DNA of 7,964 nt from an uncultured Bacteroidales bacterium (lineage in GTDB: Bacteria > Bacteroidota > Bacteroidia > Bacteroidales > UBA932). The stretch covers positions 1-7,964 of the forward strand of contig CABUIX010000073.1 of assembly GCA_902491795.1 (NCBI GenBank), read 5' to 3'. The notes below the pieces were generated by a model. It ran no database searches, was not told the DNA's origin, and worked only from the letters and a program-made list of their open reading frames with translations. Position 1 is the first letter of the stretch. Each line of letters opens with the position of its first letter. A program made the position numbers and the translations under genes. Below, in pieces: positions 1 to 5,818 of this stretch.

Positions 1-171
1 CTTCCGAGCGGCACTGCGGCCGGCGACGAAACGGCGGGAACGATGGCTGATGACTCCGGAATCTGTGGGATGGCTGAAACGACGGCAGGCAGGCGGAGCA
101 TGTGCCTGGAGACAGGGGAAAAGATCACCCTAACAAAAGGGACCTCGATGACAGGCACCGAAGTCCCTTGA
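1..171 (+). other. GC-rich left margin, possible 3' end of a convergent gene
   Basis: Plus-strand frame 1 is open from the edge to a TGA at 169-171, giving 56 residues rich in Ala, Gly, Thr and Met that end TKGTSMTGTEVP. The first 120 bases are about 65 % GC, clearly higher than the genes to the right, which argues against ordinary AT-rich spacer. A minus-strand frame starting with ATG at 101 is also open to the edge (33 codons, Pro/Val/Ser-rich), so the coding strand is undecided. The plus-strand reading would place the operon terminator inside its last codons, which counts somewhat against it. I recognise no family in either frame. Confidence 0.2.
131..169 (-). terminator. Intrinsic terminator closing the operon
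   Basis: On the minus strand a 14-bp stem (arms at 156-169 and 137-150) closes a five-base loop (151-155). It contains two G-U wobbles and no unpaired bases. It is followed by a U-rich tract, UUUUGUUA, running from 138 to 131. The stem begins 33 bases after the E2 stop. On the plus strand there is no T-run after the stem, so the signal works for leftward transcription only. Confidence 0.85.
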
Positions 172-202
172 CACAATTAACCAATTACCTCACATCCAAT
201 CA

Positions 203-1384
203 TCACTTGAACAGTTGCGGAACAAAAAGCGAAAGATATATTCGCCAATTCTTCCACACATGTCCCCCGTCATTCTCATAATACACATATTGCATCCCGA
301 CTTTGTCAAGTTCCTTCCTCAGTGTTTCGCAGGAGCCGTACACCATGTCTTCATTGCCGCAACCAATCCAATAAAGCTTCACTCCGTCTGACTTCTGCTG
401 CTCAAACTCGGCGTCAAGGACCGCCTGGTCAACATCGTTTCCTCTGCCTATTCCGGAAGAGAAAACACCGATATAGTCAAACGTGTTGCGATATTTTCTG
501 GATATTGAAATGGTGTGGCCGCCACCCATTGACAGTCCTGCAATTGCGCGCCCACTTTTTTTTGCGACAGTCCGGTAGTTTTTGTCTATAAAATTTACAA
601 TCTCCATGAAATTACCGACAAACTTGTTCTCCGGATCCCTGAAGTGGAAAGGTTTATAATAACCAAGAGAACTTTCTCCCGGGGCGGCCTGCATCTCGGC
701 ATGGCCGTTAGGCATCACGACAATCATGGGCTCAGCCTTTCCCTGGGCTATCAGATTATCCATAATTTGGCAAGCACGCCCAAAAACGACCCACTCGTCT
801 TCATCTCCTCCGCTGCCGTGAAGCAAATAAAGAACCGGGTATCTCTTATTACTGTTTTCGTACCCGTATGGAGTATAGACATTCATGCGCCTGTCCTTAC
901 CTATTCCGTCAGAATGATACCATCGTGCAGATAAAGTTCCGTGAGGGACATCCTTTACGGCATAAAGATCCGCCTGTCCGCCACCGACGAGGAAAACATT
1001 GTTGACGGTACCGAAATCGCGGTAGACGTGCGGATTATTGGGATCAATGGTCGCAATCCCGTCAACGACAAACATGTAACTGTATAGTTCCGATTCCAGA
1101 GGTTTGGTCGTATACTCCCAAAGGCCGTTGTCGCCTTCCTTCATGTCAATGAGACCTGTCCCCACCATGCCGCCGATCGGATTGTCCTCAACGACCTCCG
1201 CAAAGTCACCGGCTATCTGCACAGAGTGGGCCTTTGGAGCGATAAACCTGAATGTCACTGAATTATCAGGATTGACAACGGCAGACTCAATATCCTGCGA
1301 GATAAAAAGGTTCTGCTGCGCATAAGTCTGCAAACTTGTCACAAATGCGGCAACTGTAGCTATCAGGATAAAACTCTTCTTCAT
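203..1384 (-). CDS. Secreted CE1-type carbohydrate esterase with N-terminal E-set/CBM48-like domain (E2)
   Basis: Paralogue of E1, 393 residues, predicted serine esterase acting on acylated glycans. The type I signal peptide probably cleaves after QTYA (Ala22/Gln23), giving a mature N-terminus QQNLFISQDIESAVVN identical to that of E1. The E-set/CBM48-like module covers about 28-135. The CE1 domain covers about 150-393, with LLHGSGG (187-193), 'VVMPNGH' (222-228), nucleophile Ser285 in GLSMGG, probable acid Asp346 in GCGNED, and His375 in DGGHVWKNWR. Most of the protein closely follows E1, but the stretch from just after the nucleophile to near the catalytic His (about 289-370) is much more divergent. 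That stretch contributes to the active-site surroundings in CE1 folds, so a different acyl or sugar preference is plausible. It is the last gene of the operon; the terminator begins 33 bases after its stop codon. Confidence 0.93.
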   Translation of the reverse strand: MKKSFILIATVAAFVTSLQTYAQQNLFISQDIESAVVNPDNSVTFRFIAPKAHSVQIAGDFAEVVEDNPIGGMVGTGLIDMKEGDNGLWEYTTKPLESELYSYMFVVDGIATIDPNNPHVYRDFGTVNNVFLVGGGQADLYAVKDVPHGTLSARWYHSDGIGKDRRMNVYTPYGYENSNKRYPVLYLLHGSGGDEDEWVVFGRACQIMDNLIAQGKAEPMIVVMPNGHAEMQAAPGESSLGYYKPFHFRDPENKFVGNFMEIVNFIDKNYRTVAKKSGRAIAGLSMGGGHTISISRKYRNTFDYIGVFSSGIGRGNDVDQAVLDAEFEQQKSDGVKLYWIGCGNEDMVYGSCETLRKELDKVGMQYVYYENDGGHVWKNWRIYLSLFVPQLFK

Positions 1385-1395
1385 ATGTCATAAAT

Positions 1396-2997
1396 TTATT
1401 TTACCGTAATCACAGTCCTAAGATACCTTGTAAGTTGTGGCTTGCCGTCATCTGTTGCCTGAAGCACGAAATGAATGGTCTGCCCTGATTTCGCATCTGC
1501 GGGAATGGTAACACTCGTCCTTGCAGAAGACGGATCATCAACCTGAATACTTCCATCATATGTCCCTACCGGGAAATTCCACCACTTCAGTGAAAGATTG
1601 TCCCCGTCAGGATCAGAGGCCTTGGCCCGGATAGTTACGGTCTGCCCTGGAGCAGCAGTAATTTCAAAAGGCCCGGAGAGTTCAGGATAATGATTCGCAT
1701 CTTCATAATCCGGGGTCACGGACCACTTCATCCGCGCAGCCTCCGAGAGATTTCTTTCCGGATAGAAATTCGGGAACGCCGGATTCACATCAGAAGCGTC
1801 GTTGGATCCAGCTCCGCCGAAAACAGGGAAAGGATTAGTATTGGCCTTCCCCGAAGCAGCATCTACATTCATCCTGTGCATACGCATAATGTCTGTTGAC
1901 ATATATGCCGGGTGTCCTGAACGAGGCTCTCCAGACTTCGGATCCCAACGTCCGGCCCAGCCGCCCCATGTTGGATCCTCCCAGGCCCGGAGTCCGTTGT
2001 CAATAAGATTATAATAGCAGCCGCTGTCTCCGTCACTGTACAGAGTCCCTACCGGCTGCGGGCGTGTCCATACTATATAACCCATTTCTGCCAGTTCCTG
2101 GACACTCTGCCCATTATAAGGGCCTATCATGTCCATAACGTCACCGGGGACCATCTGTTTCCCGTCACCCCAGCATCTGACCAATTCTCCCAGAGGGCCG
2201 ATCCTGAGATTTTCAGCAGTCCAATCCGGCGATGTCAAATAAGAATACTCACTGTTGTCATATCTGCCCATCGAACCTCTGAGATTCTGGACATACATGT
2301 CGGGCCAGTTGACCGCGATAAACTTATTGTAAGCATTGTCCTGATCTCCTGAAAGGCACAGTACTACTTTGTCACAAACTTTTTTATAGACAGAATCCCA
2401 TTCGGCTGTTCCTTTGTAATCGTCTTCTATTGACCTCAACGCAGCAGCAATTGAAGAGCATCCTCCCCATGCCTGAATGAACAAAGGTCCGGGCTCATCA
2501 TCCAAAATGTTTTTCTTGATGAGCTCTGATCCTTCTGTATTCTGAGACCAGTCACCCTCAAAATCACAATTGCCCCAGGCAATCACAGAGCGCAATGCTT
2601 CCGGATCAGGATAGTCCGGATCATGGACCTTCAAATTCGGGTAGCACTCCTCATAAGCATCAACGATGTCATCAATGAATCGTTCATCCTGCGAGAACCG
2701 CCATGATGTTTGCGGCCCAAGGCCGAGCTGGTCATACTCGCTCCCCTCAATGAACTGTGTCGTCCCCTTGCCGTCTCCCTTCCAATGGAAGCGACTGCTT
2801 GTATATATCAGACCATCAATTTTGAAGTCGGTTGAGTGAAGTATGAAGCGTATCATAGAATTGTTGTCATCCAATTCCGGATCGCAGGTCACGATAGTGC
2901 GGGGCTTGATGTAGACCCCGTTTTTCTGGCCGCAGCAGCCTGCCGCAAGCAGCATGGGCACGGCAAGTATCGACACTATAAAAATATTCGCTTTCAT
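1396..2997 (-). CDS. Sde182/DUF1593-family lipoprotein with nucleoside-hydrolase-like domain (D2)
   Basis: Second copy of the same family, 533 residues, a bit over half identical to D1 by eye. The signal peptide ends in a good lipobox, LAAGC, with Cys21 lipidated. The nucleoside-hydrolase-like domain spans about 33-350, with VTCDPELDDNNS (Asp39, Asp43, Asp44), 'FHWKGDGKGTT' (70-80), 'IQAWGGCSSIAAAL' (174-187), 'SGDQDNAYNKFIAVNWP' (216-232), 'DGDSGCYYNLIDNGL' (322-336) and 'WGGWAGR' (344-350). It then has a segment of about 31 residues (roughly 351-385) absent from D1. The C-terminal beta-sandwich (about 435-533) carries 'SDPDGDNLSLKWWNFPVGTY' and ends RYLRTVITVK, nearly the same as D1. It lies 6 bases after D1 and 11 before E2, so co-transcription is near certain. 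No acidic residues directly follow the lipidated Cys, which leaves surface exposure uncertain. Role as enzyme or binding protein is unresolved. Confidence 0.91.
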   Translation of the reverse strand: MKANIFIVSILAVPMLLAAGCCGQKNGVYIKPRTIVTCDPELDDNNSMIRFILHSTDFKIDGLIYTSSRFHWKGDGKGTTQFIEGSEYDQLGLGPQTSWRFSQDERFIDDIVDAYEECYPNLKVHDPDYPDPEALRSVIAWGNCDFEGDWSQNTEGSELIKKNILDDEPGPLFIQAWGGCSSIAAALRSIEDDYKGTAEWDSVYKKVCDKVVLCLSGDQDNAYNKFIAVNWPDMYVQNLRGSMGRYDNSEYSYLTSPDWTAENLRIGPLGELVRCWGDGKQMVPGDVMDMIGPYNGQSVQELAEMGYIVWTRPQPVGTLYSDGDSGCYYNLIDNGLRAWEDPTWGGWAGRWDPKSGEPRSGHPAYMSTDIMRMHRMNVDAASGKANTNPFPVFGGAGSNDASDVNPAFPNFYPERNLSEAARMKWSVTPDYEDANHYPELSGPFEITAAPGQTVTIRAKASDPDGDNLSLKWWNFPVGTYDGSIQVDDPSSARTSVTIPADAKSGQTIHFVLQATDDGKPQLTRYLRTVITVK

Positions 2998-3003
2998 TTC
3001 AGA

Positions 3004-4557
3004 TTATTTGACCGTAATTATTGTTCTTAGATATCTTTTGAGATTTGGCTGCCCATGGTCGTTTGCCTCAAGAATCAAATGTATGGTGTCACCAGGCTTG
3101 GCATCGGAAGGAACCGTAAACGTTGTCTCGGCAGATGAAGGATCGTCCACAGAACAATCGCCGGAATAAGTTCCGACCTTGAATTGCCACCATTTCAGCT
3201 CCAACTTGTCTCCATCCGGATCTCCTGCCTCAGCCTTAATCCGAACCGTCTCGCCGGGAGCCGCACAGATGTCATGAGGACCATTGACTACCGGATAATG
3301 ATTGCAGTCCGAATAATTGGACGAGGCAGACCAATGGAATCGCGCAGCCAACTGGTCCATAGCCTCTGGAAAGAAGTTAGGAAGCACCGGGTCTGAAGCC
3401 ATTCTGCGTCCAAGAGAGACGGCAGACTCCTGTGCGGAAGAATCTCCGCCGAATGTCATTATTCCATTCACGGTGCCCGTAGCATTACGACCGGACCAGC
3501 CACCCCAACTCTCATCCTGCCACGCGCGGAGGCCGTTGTCTATCTGATTCAGAAAACATCCGCTGTCTCCCTCTGCGAGAAAAGAGCCCTTTTCCTGTAT
3601 ATTGCTCCATACCACATATCCTTCTGAACGAAGCTGGTCGGCAGTTTTGCCGGATTCCCCGAAATAATCATAAATATCGCCCGGAGAATACTGCACACCG
3701 TCTCCCCAAACCCGCTGCAGTTTGCCAAAAGGGCCTATCCTCAAGTTCTCTGAAACCCACTTGGGCTCAAAATAGAACTTGAGACTGTCAGGCAGTCTGT
3801 CTTGTCCATTATAGGCAATGGGCATGAAACTTCCGCTTACCGACTGGACATGAATATCAGGCCACTCCACACGAATATATCCGTTCAGAGCATTGTCCTG
3901 GTCTCCGCCGCAAAAAATCATTTTCTCTGACACTTTCCTGTAAATGGCATCCCATTCAGGCGTATTCTTGTATTCATCGGCAATTGACCTCAAGGCTGCG
4001 GCTATGGAACTTGCACCGCCCCATGCCTGAACGAAGACAGGGCCCGGTTCGTCATCAAGAAGCACATCCTTAATAAGCCGCGAACCATCAGAATCATAGC
4101 TATAATCTCCCTGAAAATATATGTTCCCGACTTTGGTCACGGACCGGATGTAGTCCGGAGTCGGGTAACGGGGATCGTGGACAACAAGATTTGCATAGGC
4201 TTCATCATAAGCATCCAGCAGATTATCCATAAAAGGATCATACCAACGCCACTCGGTTTGAGGGCCAAGATGCACATTTCCCCTGTCGTATTCGGCTCCG
4301 GGAATGAACTGTGTGGTTCCCTTGCCATCTCCCTTCCAGTGGAACTGACTGCTGGTCAAAACTATACCCTCTATGTCAAAATCGGTTGCAAAAAGCAGGA
4401 AGCGGATCATTGAATTGTTGTCGTCAAGTTCCGGATCACAAGTGACTATTATTCTGGGTCGTGGATCTTGAACCTGAGACGGGGCCTTTCCGGCACAGGA
4501 GGCAAACACTGCAGTTACTGCAGCATATGCCAGCAGGAACATTATGACTCTCTTCAT
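3004..4557 (-). CDS. Sde182/DUF1593-family lipoprotein with nucleoside-hydrolase-like domain (D1)
   Basis: Member of the family named after the cellulose-binding protein Sde182 of Saccharophagus; biochemical role largely unknown. The protein is 517 residues. A lipoprotein signal ends FASC with Cys21. A nucleoside-hydrolase-like domain spans about 35-350: the Ca/ribose-site motif appears as VTCDPELDDNNS (Asp41, Asp45, Asp46), followed by 'FHWKGDGKGTT', 'VQAWGGASSIAAAL' (175-189), 'GGDQDNALNGYIRVEWP' (217-233) and 'EGDSGCFLNQIDNGL' (329-343). 'WGGWSGR' (351-357) marks the end of this domain. A C-terminal beta-sandwich (about 415-517) has 'APGETVRIKAEAGDPDGDKL' and 'WWQFKVGTY', as in the Sde182 C-terminal domain. 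The start at 4557 (MKRVIMF) is chosen over a long upstream extension overlapping E1 because the signal peptide begins there; an ATG three codons upstream (4566) is possible. It follows E1 by 16 bases and precedes its paralogue D2 by 6. It could be a binding protein, a glycosidase or both. Confidence 0.9.
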   Translation of the reverse strand: MKRVIMFLLAYAAVTAVFASCAGKAPSQVQDPRPRIIVTCDPELDDNNSMIRFLLFATDFDIEGIVLTSSQFHWKGDGKGTTQFIPGAEYDRGNVHLGPQTEWRWYDPFMDNLLDAYDEAYANLVVHDPRYPTPDYIRSVTKVGNIYFQGDYSYDSDGSRLIKDVLLDDEPGPVFVQAWGGASSIAAALRSIADEYKNTPEWDAIYRKVSEKMIFCGGDQDNALNGYIRVEWPDIHVQSVSGSFMPIAYNGQDRLPDSLKFYFEPKWVSENLRIGPFGKLQRVWGDGVQYSPGDIYDYFGESGKTADQLRSEGYVVWSNIQEKGSFLAEGDSGCFLNQIDNGLRAWQDESWGGWSGRNATGTVNGIMTFGGDSSAQESAVSLGRRMASDPVLPNFFPEAMDQLAARFHWSASSNYSDCNHYPVVNGPHDICAAPGETVRIKAEAGDPDGDKLELKWWQFKVGTYSGDCSVDDPSSAETTFTVPSDAKPGDTIHLILEANDHGQPNLKRYLRTIITVK

Positions 4558-4573
4558 GTCAAACATTATTATT

Positions 4574-5761
4574 CTACTTGAAAAGCAAAGGTGCAAATTC
4601 CGATAGATATATCCTCCAATTTTTCCAGACGTGCCCTCCATCAGTCTCCACATAGACATAAGGGAGCCCGGCAGCATCCAGTTTGTCCCTGAACTTTTTG
4701 TTGGCGGCATACAGAAAATCATCCTTGCCAATACCCATCCAATACAACTTCACGCCTTTGCTGAACTGATTGACGATCTTGTTGTCAATATTCCGGTATA
4801 TTTCCGACACGGTGCTGTCCGTAACGCCAAGAGCCGGTGAGAACAAGCCTACATATGCAAACATATCGGGATAGTTGGCGGAAATGTTCATTGAGTGGAA
4901 CCCGCCCATGGAAAGTCCGGCAATTGCCCTTCCTTCCTTTTTCGCTATCGTACGGTAATTATGGTCAACAAATTCAACAATCTCCGGGAAATATGTTTCA
5001 AACTCTCCATCCATCGTCCCATGGTCAAAATAATGCGGCTTGTAATATCCGAGAGAGCTTTCACCCGGAGCGGCCTGCATTGCAGTATGCCCATTGGTCG
5101 TCACGAGAATCATCGGTTCAGCCTTTCCCTGTGCAATCAGATTGTCTAGAATCTGGCAGGCTCGCCCGAAAACAATCCACTCGTCTTCATCGCCGCCCAT
5201 TCCGTGAAGAAGATAAAGCACCGGATATTTCTTCCTGGAATTCTCATAGCCATATGGCGTATACACATTGATCCTTCTGTCCATGTTCAGTCCGTCAGAA
5301 TGATACCAACGGGCCGAAAGTGTTCCGTGAGGCACATCGTTCACTGCGTACAGGTCAGCCTGTCCTCCTCCAACAAGAAATACATTCGTAATGGTGGCAA
5401 AATCCCTGTACACATGTGGATTATTCGGATCAAGCGTAGGGACGCCGTCGACAATAAATTCATAGCTGTAAAGCTCCGACGGCAGAGGATCAGTGGTATA
5501 TTCCCACAAACCGCCTTCTTTCTCCGTCATGTCAACAACTCCGGAACCGACCATACCATTGACATGGTCACTGCCGGCAGCCGGCACAAAGTCTCCGGCA
5601 ACCTGTACATTATGAGCTTTTGGTGCAAGGAAACGGAATGTTACACTCTTGTCATCATTGACCACGGCAGACTCGATATCTTGCGATATGAAAAGATTCT
5701 GTTGTGCAAATGCCAGCGCCGACGACAGCAAGACAATAACTGATACAATAATTTTATGCAT
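4574..5761 (-). CDS. Secreted CE1-type carbohydrate esterase with N-terminal E-set/CBM48-like domain (E1)
   Basis: Predicted serine esterase removing acyl groups (feruloyl, acetyl or similar) from a polysaccharide side chain. The protein is 395 residues. The signal peptide is type I, with likely cleavage after ALAFA (Ala19/Gln20) and no lipobox, so the product is soluble in the periplasm or secreted. Residues 25-135 look like a CBM48/early-set beta-sandwich ('VTFRFLAPKAHNVQVAGDF', 'ELYSYEFIVDG', 'DPNNPHVYRDF'). Residues 145-395 are an esterase-D/CE1 alpha/beta hydrolase: oxyanion segment LLHGMGG (184-190), nucleophile Ser284 in GLSMGG, probable acid Asp348 in GIGKDD, and His377 in DGGHVWKNWR. 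It starts 57 bases after susD and ends 16 bases before the DUF1593 gene D1. It is a close paralogue of E2 at 203-1384. CBM48-CE1 proteins include feruloyl esterases of gut and rumen Bacteroidota, but the acyl group cleaved cannot be assigned here. No Shine-Dalgarno is seen; the start is set by the signal peptide. Confidence 0.93.
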   Translation of the reverse strand: MHKIIVSVIVLLSSALAFAQQNLFISQDIESAVVNDDKSVTFRFLAPKAHNVQVAGDFVPAAGSDHVNGMVGSGVVDMTEKEGGLWEYTTDPLPSELYSYEFIVDGVPTLDPNNPHVYRDFATITNVFLVGGGQADLYAVNDVPHGTLSARWYHSDGLNMDRRINVYTPYGYENSRKKYPVLYLLHGMGGDEDEWIVFGRACQILDNLIAQGKAEPMILVTTNGHTAMQAAPGESSLGYYKPHYFDHGTMDGEFETYFPEIVEFVDHNYRTIAKKEGRAIAGLSMGGFHSMNISANYPDMFAYVGLFSPALGVTDSTVSEIYRNIDNKIVNQFSKGVKLYWMGIGKDDFLYAANKKFRDKLDAAGLPYVYVETDGGHVWKNWRIYLSEFAPLLFK

Positions 5762-5776
5762 ATGTCAATTTGTTTA

Positions 5777-5806
5777 AAGGCCCGGCATGCAGGCACACCG
5801 GGCCTT
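5777..5806 (-). terminator. GC-rich hairpin between susD and the first esterase gene; possible attenuator or RNA-stabilising stem
   Basis: A perfect 9-bp inverted repeat (AAGGCCCGG / CCGGGCCTT) encloses a 12-base loop and lies 12 bases after the susD stop. On the minus strand the stem is followed by only a short U run (CCUUUAAACAAAUU), so full termination is doubtful. Partial termination, or protection of the susCD mRNA 3' end after processing, fits better, because the next gene starts 15 bases beyond the stem and no promoter is evident in the gap. The inverted repeat is seen directly; the function is inferred. Confidence 0.6.
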
Positions 5807-5818
5807 GGAAGTCATCTG

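Noticed and set aside
35..120. Possible cobalamin riboswitch suggested by GGGAA and GGAGAC words on the plus strand
   Set aside because: The conserved GCCACTG core and the full B12 box (AGYCAGGAGACC type) are missing and no consistent fold was found, so the words are likely chance in GC-rich sequence.
4558..4731. N-terminal extension of D1 overlapping the end of esterase E1
   Set aside because: It would bury the lipoprotein signal peptide 58 residues inside the protein; the start at 4557 gives a proper signal sequence and a normal gap.
5204..5743. 179-codon plus-strand open frame opposite esterase E1
   Set aside because: Antisense shadow of a well-supported gene; rich in Arg, His and Ile with no motif.
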